Below, one piece after another: positions 45,237 to 53,247 of a stretch of 64,000 nucleotides of DNA; position 1 is the first letter of the stretch, and each line of letters starts with the position of its first letter. This stretch comes from Anaerolineaceae bacterium (GTDB lineage Bacteria; Chloroflexota; Anaerolineae; Anaerolineales; Anaerolineaceae), in NCBI GenBank assembly GCA_029265815.1, contig JAJUGU010000002.1, positions 62,001 to 126,000 on the forward strand. Reading direction: 5' to 3'. Made by a program: the position numbers and the translations under genes. Below the pieces are notes generated by a model, which made no database searches, was not told the origin of the DNA, and saw nothing but the letters and a program-made list of their open reading frames with translations.

Positions 45237-45683
45237 ATGAGATTATCAAAACGAGGGGAATACGGGTTAAGAGCCATGATCCTTCTGGCAAAGACAACGC
45301 CTGAAGGGGCTTTGCCAATTTTGCAAATTAACGATATTGCTAACCTGGAAAACATACCAGTTAAATTTCTTGAGACGATTCTTTTGACGCTTAAAAATAA
45401 CGGGTTCCTCCAAAGCAAGCGTGGGGCAAATGGAGGGTATTATCTGGCGAAATCTCCAGAAGAGATCATGTTGAGTGCGATCATCCGCTGCCTTGATGGC
45501 CCTTTAGCGCCCGTTCGCTGCGTCAGTCAAATGGCTTATGAACCATGCGGGTGTCCTGATGAGCATAGTTGTGGACTACGATTGGTTATGGGAGATGTAC
45601 GCAATGCGATCGCTAATATATTGGATCATACATCTCTTGCAGATGTAAACAGGCGATCACAAGAGATAAAAAGGACTGGTTAA
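45237..45683 (+). CDS. Rrf2-family transcriptional regulator
   Basis: 148 aa. N-terminal winged helix: MRLSKRGEYGLRAMILLA, IPVKFLETILLTLKNNGFLQSKRGANGGYYLAKSP (the recognition helix and wing, about 40-75). In the C-terminal half Cys residues occur as VRC, PCGC and HSCG, a set which could bind an Fe-S cluster as in IscR. CymR-type members instead control sulfur metabolism. It lies between the sulfate-activation operon and a Pst-like importer, so either may be its target. Confidence 0.88.
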   Translation: MRLSKRGEYGLRAMILLAKTTPEGALPILQINDIANLENIPVKFLETILLTLKNNGFLQSKRGANGGYYLAKSPEEIMLSAIIRCLDGPLAPVRCVSQMAYEPCGCPDEHSCGLRLVMGDVRNAIANILDHTSLADVNRRSQEIKRTG

Positions 45684-45695
45684 TTTTTTTTATTG

Positions 45696-45720
45696 AATGT
45701 CTACAATATCTATAGACATT
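45696..45720 (+). promoter_or_regulatory. Inverted repeat upstream of the pstS-like gene
   Basis: AATGTCTA and TAGACATT, perfect 8-bp arms with a 9-bp AT-rich centre, ending 26 bp before the likely start codon. No T-run follows, so an operator is more likely than a terminator. The nearby Rrf2 protein is the obvious candidate binder. Confidence 0.55.
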
Positions 45721-45745
45721 ATTAATTAAAATGGAGAGTTCTATT

Positions 45746-46735
45746 ATGAAAAACGCAATCAAGGTATTTGTCATTTGCTTTTCCATTATGATATTTGGTT
45801 TGTCTGCCTGTGCTCCAAAGGCTCAGACCACTTCACCAGACTCATCAGATAATGCTCCGGCCTCATCAGAACAGGAGGGTACAATTTCCATCTCCGGGGC
45901 TTTCGCCCTCTACCCCATGATGACCCGTTGGGCAGAAGAATATCAAAAAGTCAATCCTAATGTTCAATTTGATATTTCCGCTGGCGGGGCTGGCAAAGGC
46001 TTGACCGATGCGTTGTCAAACGCAGTTGATATCGGGATGGTTTCAAGAACTGTTACCCAGGATGAAATGAATAACGGAGCGTACCCGATAGCAGTAACCA
46101 AGGATGCTGTCTTTCCAGTGATCAGCTCCCAAAATCCTGTTTATACAGAGATCATGTCAAAAGGCATCACCCAGGAAATGTTCGTAAAGATATTTATTAC
46201 CAATGAAATCACCACCTGGGGAGAAGTTGTCGGCAACCCTAATGTTACAGATGAAATCCACGTTTACACTCGTTCTGATTCATGCGGGGCTGCTGAGATG
46301 TGGGCAAAGTTCCTCGGAGGTGCACAGGATGACCTGGTGGGCATTGGTGTAAATGGAGACCCCGGGTTATTGCAGGCTGTAGTCTCTGATCCTCTTGGGA
46401 TTGGTTTCAACAACCTTGGCTATGTCTTTGATTTGACGACTGGGAAGGTGACGGCAGGTATATCCCCAATTCCGATCGATGTGAACAATGATGGTGTAGC
46501 GGACGCCGATGAGGTTGTTAGTGATCTCTCAGTCGCAGTGGACTTGATCAGTTCTGAGAAATATCCCTTCCCTCCAGCGAGACTTGAATACCTGGTTACC
46601 AACGGTAAACCAAGCGGCATAGTAAACAGTTTTATCACCTGGATCCTGACAGATGGTCAGCAATTCGTTGGTGAAGCCGGGTATGTTCAATTGACAGAAG
46701 CCCAGCTTATTGAATCATTGGAAAAATTGAAGTGA
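45746..46735 (+). CDS. pstS: PstS-like anion-binding lipoprotein
   Basis: About 329 aa. Lipobox FGLSAC with Cys22, short Ser-rich linker, then the PBP-like fold: GAFALYPMMTRWAEEY and SAGGAGKGLTDAL (about 75-90). The ligand segment reads RSDSCGAAEMW at 176-186, where classical PstS has a Ser-Gly-Thr element, so the ligand site is altered. DVNNDGVADADE at 245-256 has the spacing of an EF-hand calcium loop, an unusual insert. GGAGAG at 45733-45738 favours the start at 45746 over an in-frame ATG at 45731. Phosphate is the default ligand; another oxyanion is possible. Confidence 0.82.
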   Translation: MKNAIKVFVICFSIMIFGLSACAPKAQTTSPDSSDNAPASSEQEGTISISGAFALYPMMTRWAEEYQKVNPNVQFDISAGGAGKGLTDALSNAVDIGMVSRTVTQDEMNNGAYPIAVTKDAVFPVISSQNPVYTEIMSKGITQEMFVKIFITNEITTWGEVVGNPNVTDEIHVYTRSDSCGAAEMWAKFLGGAQDDLVGIGVNGDPGLLQAVVSDPLGIGFNNLGYVFDLTTGKVTAGISPIPIDVNNDGVADADEVVSDLSVAVDLISSEKYPFPPARLEYLVTNGKPSGIVNSFITWILTDGQQFVGEAGYVQLTEAQLIESLEKLK

Positions 46736-47736
46736 TCATGTACCACAATTCGACCAACAATCAACAACACACAGAGTCTCAATCGGAAGGCCGTTTTTCC
46801 AGGCCTTCCATTCCATCTCGAATCAACCATGAAAGACGTGCCAGGAAAGTGTTCTTTTTTATCACATTGACTCCGATCATTTTACTGGTTGGAATTATTA
46901 TTGCTTTGGTTATCCGAACATGGCCAATTCTTGAAAAATACCCGTTAAAAGAATTGCTGTTAGGCACCGTATGGAAACCTCAAAAAGGACTTTTCGGTTT
47001 CTTCCCATTTATTTCGGGGACTCTCTGGGTCACACTGGTTGGGATCATTATCGCTGTTCCCCCCTGCATCTTCACCGCTATTTACCTCTCGGAATATGCC
47101 CGGCAGATAACCCGAACCATTGCCAAGCCATTGCTGGATCTTCTGGCCGCCATCCCCTCAGTCGTTTATGGCGTCTGGGGGCTCGTGGCAATTGTTCCTT
47201 TGATCGGAAACCACATTTCTCCTTTTTTGGGGAAATATCTGGGTTTCATTCCACTTTTCTCAAGTGAAAACCCAACGGGATATAGTATTCTAGCCGGCGG
47301 AATCGTTTTGGCGGTCATGATCGCACCCTTCATCATCTCAATCATCTTTGAAGTGCTATCTACGGTTCCAAAGGGTGTGCGTGAAGCAAATCTGGCTCTT
47401 GGAGCCACTCGCTGGCAAACTGTTCATGCGGTTGTTCTCCCTAAGGTCATTCCCGGAATTGGCGCAGGGATCGTCCTTGGTGCAACGCGCGCACTTGGTG
47501 AGACAATGGCGGTGTTGATGGTCGCTGGCAACGTGGTGCAGGTTCCCGTTTCCATATTTGACGCGGCTTATCCCTTACCTGCTTTGATTGCCAACAATTA
47601 TGGTGAAATGATGTCGATTCCCCTGTACGATGCCGCCCTTATGGGAGCAGCTCTCCTACTCTTAATCGTTATCCTTCTCTTCAATATCATTTCAAACCTG
47701 ATACTGAAAGGAATCCTTAAAAGATCATGGGGCTAA
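46732..47736 (+). CDS. pstC: Pst-type ABC permease PstC
   Basis: 334 aa from a GTG overlapping the pstS stop (an ATG two codons later, at 46738, is equally possible). An N-terminal polar stretch, then six membrane segments. Family pattern: LLDLLAAIPSVVYGVWGL, then VPKGVREANLALGATRWQTVHAVVLP as the EAA loop (core GVREANLALGATRWQT), and ATRALGETMAVLMVAGN. Forms the channel with PstA. Confidence 0.92.
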   Translation: MIMYHNSTNNQQHTESQSEGRFSRPSIPSRINHERRARKVFFFITLTPIILLVGIIIALVIRTWPILEKYPLKELLLGTVWKPQKGLFGFFPFISGTLWVTLVGIIIAVPPCIFTAIYLSEYARQITRTIAKPLLDLLAAIPSVVYGVWGLVAIVPLIGNHISPFLGKYLGFIPLFSSENPTGYSILAGGIVLAVMIAPFIISIIFEVLSTVPKGVREANLALGATRWQTVHAVVLPKVIPGIGAGIVLGATRALGETMAVLMVAGNVVQVPVSIFDAAYPLPALIANNYGEMMSIPLYDAALMGAALLLLIVILLFNIISNLILKGILKRSWG

Positions 47737-48593
47737 AAAAGCACTGGCAGCGTCGACACGTTGTTGAAGCAATATTCAAATATGTCATGCTGATCTCATT
47801 TGTTTTGGTTCTAGCCTGTCTTGGCTATATCCTCTGGACTGTTTTTTCCAAGGGGTTACCATCTCTGACGTGGGCAATGATCAGTCAAACCCCAAAAGGT
47901 GGATACTACCTTGGTAAGGAGGGCGGGATCTTGAATGCCATCCTCGGCTCTTTATACCTGGCGATGGGAGGTACCTTGCTTGCGGTATTAATAGGATTGC
48001 CTATCGCGCTTTATTTGCAAACGTACCTGAGAAAATCACACTGGGGAAAATTCATCAGGATATCGCTGGACATTTTATGGGGAATCCCCTCCATCGTTTA
48101 CGGCGCCTTTGGTTTTTCCGTTATGCTGGCCGTGGGCATGCGTTCCTCATTATTAGGTGGGATTATCGTTCTGGCGCTGCTTGAATTACCTATCATGGTG
48201 CGTGCCATGGATGAAGTGCTACAGCAGATGCCGAAAGATCTGGAGCACGCTGCACTGGCGATTGGGGCAACCAAGCTTGAGGTTGCCTTGAAGATCGTCG
48301 TAAGACAAATGATGTCAGGAATCATTTCAGCAATTCTGCTCGCATTTGGTCGCGGTATCGGAGATGCTGCATCCGTATTGTTCACAGCTGGATACACTGA
48401 CCGCGTTCCCACTTCCCTCACCAACCCGGCTGCTTCGCTTCCACTGGCGATTTTCTTCCAGTTAAGTACCCCTTTCCCCGAAGTTCAACAGCGCGCCTAC
48501 GCATCAGCGCTTGTATTAACGATCATTGTTCTTGCGGTCAGCCTTGGCTCACGCTGGCTTTCCGTCAGGCTCTCAAAGTATTCGATAAAATAA
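47727..48593 (+). CDS. pstA: Pst-type ABC permease PstA
   Basis: 288 aa, overlapping pstC by 10 bp. LDILWGIPSIVYGAFGFSVM, LPIMVRAMDEVLQQMPKDLE, AALAIGATKLEVALKIVV (EAA loop) and FGRGIGDAASVLFTAGYTD are the PstA pattern. Six membrane segments are visible. Confidence 0.92.
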   Translation: MGLKKHWQRRHVVEAIFKYVMLISFVLVLACLGYILWTVFSKGLPSLTWAMISQTPKGGYYLGKEGGILNAILGSLYLAMGGTLLAVLIGLPIALYLQTYLRKSHWGKFIRISLDILWGIPSIVYGAFGFSVMLAVGMRSSLLGGIIVLALLELPIMVRAMDEVLQQMPKDLEHAALAIGATKLEVALKIVVRQMMSGIISAILLAFGRGIGDAASVLFTAGYTDRVPTSLTNPAASLPLAIFFQLSTPFPEVQQRAYASALVLTIIVLAVSLGSRWLSVRLSKYSIK

Positions 48594-48615
48594 TCGAAAA
48601 TCTATCAGGAATAAA

Positions 48616-49371
48616 ATGAATTCTCATATCCAAGTGAAAAATTTGAATGTTTTTTATGGAAAAAGCCAGGCACTAAAAAACATCAACCTGGAAATTCCAC
48701 GCAACCAGATCACCGTGATCATGGGGCCTTCAGGCTGCGGCAAAACGACTCTATTAAAAAGCTTCAACCGTTTCATTGAACTGGATGAGATGACAAGGAT
48801 CAGCGGACAGGTCAAGGTGGACGAGCAGGATATTTATGCCAGGGATATCGATGTAACCGAAGTGAGAAAGACGATCGGACTGCTTTCTCAGCGACCTTAC
48901 CCGCTGCCCATGTCCATCTATGAAAATGTGGCTCACGGCCTGAGAATGCACCGCATGAAAAAAGGTAAAAACGAATTTGACCAGGCTGTGCAGCATTACC
49001 TGCAAGTCGCTGGCTTATGGGATGAGGTGAAAGACCGCCTGCACGAACCGGCCACAAGTCTTTCTATCGGACAGCAGCAAAGGTTATGCCTGGCGCGCGG
49101 TCTGGCTATCGAACCGGAAATCATTTTAGGAGATGAGCCCACCTCAGCTCTCGACCCCATTTCTTCTCAGCACATTGAGAAGATCTTAATGTCACTGAAG
49201 AAGGATTACACGATCGTTGTGGTGACACACATCCTGCGACAGGCAAAGCGTCTGGCAGATTATGTGATTTTCATGTACCTGGGCGAGGTCGTCGAAGCTG
49301 GCACCGCTCAGCAGATTTTCGAAGATCCGCAAATGGAACGCACCAAGGGCTACCTTTCCGGTCAGTTCTAA
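48616..49371 (+). CDS. pstB: Pst-type ABC ATPase PstB
   Basis: 251 aa. Walker A MGPSGCGKTTLLKSFNRFIE (about 36-55), Q-loop LLSQRPYPLPMSIYENVAHG (typical of PstB), Walker B EIILGDEPTSALDPIS, H-loop VVVTHIL. The signature reads SLSIGQQQRLCLARGL, with LSIGQ instead of LSGGQ. C-terminal ERTKGYLSGQF matches the PstB tail. No phoU gene follows. Confidence 0.92.
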   Translation: MNSHIQVKNLNVFYGKSQALKNINLEIPRNQITVIMGPSGCGKTTLLKSFNRFIELDEMTRISGQVKVDEQDIYARDIDVTEVRKTIGLLSQRPYPLPMSIYENVAHGLRMHRMKKGKNEFDQAVQHYLQVAGLWDEVKDRLHEPATSLSIGQQQRLCLARGLAIEPEIILGDEPTSALDPISSQHIEKILMSLKKDYTIVVVTHILRQAKRLADYVIFMYLGEVVEAGTAQQIFEDPQMERTKGYLSGQF

Positions 49372-49488
49372 CCGCAACGATACGGTTGTAAAACACTCGT
49401 TTTGATGTGACCTGGCTTCACCTATCACTTATATTAAAAAAGCCCTGGTAGAGCACGCCTTGTGTCCACGTAGGTGTATATTATTTGG

Positions 49489-49760
49489 TCAGTTTTGATA
49501 TACATACTGGTCGTACGCCTTGTAACTTCCCAGCTCTGGCACAATCGTATCTGCGCTGATGAATCTTCCAAGTTCAGGGTCATTAAACCGCGCAATGTAA
49601 TAGTACAGTCCAATCTCTGTTTCATTGCGCTGCCTTGTATACTGGTAGTCAGTTTATGAGGAACCCGTTCGTATTTCCCCGAAAGCCGTGTACTTGAGCG
49701 AGGTCATCAGTGTCCCTGAACCATCTGCGGTGATGCTGGTGCTACCTCGCGAAGCGCCCC
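49489..49760 (-). pseudogene. Remnant of an RHS-repeat protein (core domain end)
   Basis: One minus-strand frame reads KYTAFGEIRTGSS, then an in-frame TAA at 49654-49656, then TDYQYTRQRNETEIGLYYY and IARFNDPELGRFISADTIVP before a stop at 49489. This is the RHS-repeat-associated core (AFGExRTGS...YQYTGQR...GLYYYxARxYDPxLGRFISADTIVP). No start or N-terminal part is present. The rest of the gap from 49372 to 49835 holds only a small CCCCCGAAGGGGG hairpin. Confidence 0.85.
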
Positions 49761-49835
49761 CGAAGGGGGAAGGTGATCTGAAAGCAGCCGGGTGAGGGCT
49801 CAGTTTTTGCGATGGTTGTTAAGGGACTTGTGATA

Positions 49836-51626
49836 TTAATAATATGTGGTTCGCATGACTGGCTGAAATAGAGACTTTCTATGTGCACAAACCTCATTCG
49901 CGGCGCATTGGCCGCAAACCGGTTCTGTCATTTCGGGGCAATGCTGTCGAGAATAATAAAAGAAAAACCAATCCACTGCCCTAAGACTTTTACCAGAAAT
50001 TCTGACGACATCTTCCACTGCCAGGTAACAGGCATAACGGATGGCCCATTCTTCATCTTCGGTGACGGTTTTTCGTGCTTCGATTTTTTCTTTAAGCTTC
50101 TCATCCAGTATCTCCACCAATCCCATGCGCAGGCAGCTGCGCATCGTGTGGTAATCAATGACCGGAGGTACAGACTCGTCTTCTCCGAAATTTAAAAACG
50201 CTTCAGGCCGTTGGTTAAGTACCAGGGCCAGCAGGTTGGATTTTTTCCGTAAGGGATCTTCTTTATAACCGCCAATCTGGTCTAACTCGTGTAAAAAGGT
50301 CTTCAGCGGAGTGGAAGAGGCTTTTGCCAGTGCTAAAATTCCTTGCGGAGTCTTCCCGGTAGCCAGCATGTCTCGACCGTAATCTACCGCCATTTTATGA
50401 TGAAGTTTCAGAGCTGGCATTGGGTCACTGCCATCATCTGCTTTGAATAACTGCTGCAAATCCTCCAGTGTAAGTGAGGCCTGGCGCTCAGGAGAATAAA
50501 AATCCGGATCGGAATCTAGCAGCCTGACGCAAGCCCTGAACAAATACGCAGACCCTTTTAAGTTATCACCATCAATGGTTGCGATTAATGGATGATCGTA
50601 ATGATCGTCTTTTTCCTCCCAAAAACTGAATTGCTGCAATATGGTGGCGAAGAAATAATCGAGGGTTTTTGGGTGGAAAGCGGGGGGGAAATCTTTACCG
50701 GTGAAGTCTGAGGGGCTGGCCGCGCTCGACTTGCTAACCAATCGGGATATTTTTTCAATTTGCTTGTGATTCAACCTCACAGAAGTATGGATAGTGGCTG
50801 CCGGAGCATGTTCTTTTTTTAATAAGGCCTTTGGGCCAACCTCTCGAATTTCTTCCGTAGCCAGGGCCATTCCTTTTTGAGCAGCCATTACCGGATGCTC
50901 ACCCTGTAATAACGCCGCTAGAGTAGCGCCGCAAAAACTATCGCCTGCTCCAGTTGGATCAAACACCTGAGAAGGAATGGATTTCAGGAACGTACGATGA
51001 CTTCCCTGAACGACCAGACAGCCTTTCTCACCCATGGTGACAAACAATAATTTTCCAGGTTTTGTGGTTATCTTTTCAGAGGAACCAAAAATCAGGCAGG
51101 CTTCCTCCTCGTTCATAAAAAACACGTCTGCAATTTCTAGCGACTGTAAGATGGATAGTCTTTTCTCTTTGATCATGCAGAGGTAGGTTCCCGCTGAGAT
51201 CAATCTGGTCCCTTTTTGCCGGCATGCGTGTATAAATTGGAATTGCAGATCGGAATCACCCAGGGGGGTGAAATGGATGCAATCAAATTTTCCGAGGTCT
51301 GCGGGCAGCTGGTAGATTCTCAACAGACTTTCGGCACCAATAGAAGTGTGAAGGTAATGAGCTTTTTCACCACAATGTTCGATCTCGAAATGTGGAAGGT
51401 CTGCAGGTTTTACGGCAGGTCCAAACCAACGGTCAAGCCGCTTTTCTATTTCTTTGAGTTCATCGGGCATTGGTTCTGGTTTTGGGGCAAACATACTGGT
51501 GGAAACTCCACAACGGATAGCCGCCATCGAGGTATACATTCCCGCACCGCCTGCTGAATGATAGGTGCGATTCTGAAGATGAAGTGTGTCGAGTGATGCG
51601 CCGCCAACCACCAGTAGTTTCACCAT
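49836..51626 (-). CDS. PfkB kinase fused to a Cys4-cluster (HhH/Qng1-like) domain
   Basis: 596 aa, about twice the size of a PfkB kinase. Residues 1-255 are the kinase: YHSAGGAGMYTSMAAIRCG and the signature DPTGAGDSF at 223-231 with catalytic Asp229. Residues about 310-596 are mostly helical and end in Cys563-x7-Cys571-x2-Cys574-x5-Cys580, a spacing close to the [4Fe-4S] loop of endonuclease III-type glycosylases. The segment from NLKGSAYLF to GRDMLA recalls the DUF2419 (Qng1) queuosine-nucleotide glycosylase family, but this is from memory of the pattern only. A kinase joined to a nucleotide N-glycosylase would suit nucleoside (perhaps queuosine) salvage. A simple sugar kinase plus an unrelated Fe-S domain is the alternative. 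Confidence 0.75.
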   Translation of the reverse strand: MVKLLVVGGASLDTLHLQNRTYHSAGGAGMYTSMAAIRCGVSTSMFAPKPEPMPDELKEIEKRLDRWFGPAVKPADLPHFEIEHCGEKAHYLHTSIGAESLLRIYQLPADLGKFDCIHFTPLGDSDLQFQFIHACRQKGTRLISAGTYLCMIKEKRLSILQSLEIADVFFMNEEEACLIFGSSEKITTKPGKLLFVTMGEKGCLVVQGSHRTFLKSIPSQVFDPTGAGDSFCGATLAALLQGEHPVMAAQKGMALATEEIREVGPKALLKKEHAPAATIHTSVRLNHKQIEKISRLVSKSSAASPSDFTGKDFPPAFHPKTLDYFFATILQQFSFWEEKDDHYDHPLIATIDGDNLKGSAYLFRACVRLLDSDPDFYSPERQASLTLEDLQQLFKADDGSDPMPALKLHHKMAVDYGRDMLATGKTPQGILALAKASSTPLKTFLHELDQIGGYKEDPLRKKSNLLALVLNQRPEAFLNFGEDESVPPVIDYHTMRSCLRMGLVEILDEKLKEKIEARKTVTEDEEWAIRYACYLAVEDVVRISGKSLRAVDWFFFYYSRQHCPEMTEPVCGQCAANEVCAHRKSLFQPVMRTTYY

Positions 51627-51805
51627 GAGGAATTATTCCTTTGCAATTGAAGTGTATGGGATGATTTTACTCTACCTGGCATATTGCAAATAAAACCAGC
51701 TTCTAGTGTAAGGATTTGCTACAATCGAATCTCTCTGAAATTTTATGCTTGATTTCGTTATATGATATATAAACAAATGAAAAAAAATAATAGATTTGAG
51801 GTAGC

Positions 51806-52927
51806 ATGGCAAATAAACATTCATTCTTTCTGGTTATGTTATTGGTATTGATTCTTTTTTGTTCATGTCAACCATTATCTCAAACCACGAAACCTACGCC
51901 AAAAATCCAAGAAACCCCCGAAAATTCCTCAACCCCTACGTTTGTTGCGGCCACGCCATTATTTGCTTCTATTCCAACTCCAGAGATCTTTTCGAATAAA
52001 AACTCCGAAGAATTATATGAAAAGATTCTTTCTTTTCCAGCTGGCAAGACTGGTTTTCCATACCAGGGGGGTGATGTCGCTGATATGGAAATTACGGGAC
52101 CAAACGCTTTTGCTATTTTTTCTGATGGGCGTTATGTGATCGCCGATCTACTCGATAATCGTTTGTGGATTTTCAATTCTGACGGCGAGCAGATAAAGAT
52201 AATCGACTTATCTGAATTAGATATTTTGAACGTCTCTGATTTGCATGTTTATAAAGATGAGATTTATGTACTGGAAATCTATCTCGATCCACCGATTCAA
52301 TATCGAATCAACCGTCTGTCTCCAGATGGAAAACGAATGATGTATTACGACATTCCAGAGGGGTATCGTCTGGAAAATGGTCTGACAGGGTTTATGATTG
52401 ATTGTGACGGGAAATTGCTACTTGAATTAATGGGTCATTTACAGGCTCTCCCGATGGCGAATGAAAATCAGACAGTATCTTTTGATAGCAATCATTATCA
52501 ATGCAATCATTTGAGCTACTATGTTCAAGATATCAAACCTGGCGAGAACCCTAAATTGATCGCAGGACCCTTCACCATGAGCACGACATTAACATTTGGG
52601 TTGGGAGGCATTTCTTTATTGAAAGTGTTACCCGATGGGAGTTTTTTCGTGGTTCGTTCAGATGTGGTCAACGATAAAGTTATCCAGGTCGACGATACTG
52701 TTCATTACATATCCGCGCAAGGAATTCAGCTTGGGGTTGCCAGAGTTCCGGTGGGTGAGAGATATTACTATGTGAAGCGCAATTTGGCTGTTGGCCCAGA
52801 TGGAAACGTTTACTGCCTCTTGCCTGAGCCAGATTCCATTAATATTTTGCGTTTGAAATTTTTCTCTTTGCTAGACCCTCTCGTGCCTGGAGCAGAGCCT
52901 CCAACTGTAACACAGATACACCCATAA
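51806..52927 (+). CDS. Putative lipoprotein with beta-propeller-like repeats
   Basis: 373 aa. Hydrophobic signal ending LFCSC (probable lipid Cys21), then a Thr/Pro-rich linker (about 22-60). The mature part has several strand-turn-strand units of the NHL/propeller type: FSDGRYVIADLLDNRLWIFN, DGEQIKIIDLSE, LHVYKDEIYVLEI and AVGPDGNVYCLLPEPD. Function unknown; such proteins often bind other proteins or glycans at the cell surface. Ribosome site GAGGTAG. No operon partner. Confidence 0.7.
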   Translation: MANKHSFFLVMLLVLILFCSCQPLSQTTKPTPKIQETPENSSTPTFVAATPLFASIPTPEIFSNKNSEELYEKILSFPAGKTGFPYQGGDVADMEITGPNAFAIFSDGRYVIADLLDNRLWIFNSDGEQIKIIDLSELDILNVSDLHVYKDEIYVLEIYLDPPIQYRINRLSPDGKRMMYYDIPEGYRLENGLTGFMIDCDGKLLLELMGHLQALPMANENQTVSFDSNHYQCNHLSYYVQDIKPGENPKLIAGPFTMSTTLTFGLGGISLLKVLPDGSFFVVRSDVVNDKVIQVDDTVHYISAQGIQLGVARVPVGERYYYVKRNLAVGPDGNVYCLLPEPDSINILRLKFFSLLDPLVPGAEPPTVTQIHP

Positions 52928-53134
52928 AAGGCGAAAGGAAAAATGTTTTATCGGAACAATCTGTTTGGGTAACAACTGGAAATGGTTATTGTTCAGACAG
53001 GTAATAGAATGGTAATGTGATATCAGTAATCAATTAAAAAAGAAGTTTGCCAAGATTCAAAATGATTCATTCCAACCGTCAAGATCTGGCGTAGTGGGCA
53101 TGAAAGCAGCTGTTAGATTTTATGGAAAAATAGG
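52928..53134. other. Short intergenic region
   Basis: About 200 bp between the lipoprotein gene and the 3' end of the tRNA gene. No terminator or reading frame was recognised. Confidence 0.35.
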
Positions 53135-53208
53135 CGCCCCCGGCGCGGCTCGAACGCGCAACCTACTGATTCGAAGTCAGGCACTCTGTCCAATTGAGCT
53201 ACGGGGGC
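53135..53208 (-). tRNA. tRNA-Arg (anticodon UCG)
   Basis: On the minus strand the 7-bp acceptor stem GCCCCCG and CGGGGGC, the T arm GCGCG-TTCGAGC-CGCGC and the anticodon loop CTTCGAA are all present; anticodon UCG reads CGA. The 3' CCA is not encoded (CCT follows the discriminator G). 74 nt long. Confidence 0.95.
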
Positions 53209-53247
53209 GGATGATCAAATTATACCGCATCCCTCTCTAAATGTGGA

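Noticed and set aside
49434-49625. 63-codon minus-strand frame with a start codon in the pstB-kinase gap
   Set aside because: It is out of frame with the RHS core sequence; the neighbouring frame gives the meaningful protein match.
53135-53208. The tRNA-Arg gene as an integration site of a mobile element
   Set aside because: No integrase gene and no direct repeat of the tRNA 3' end was seen in the flanks.
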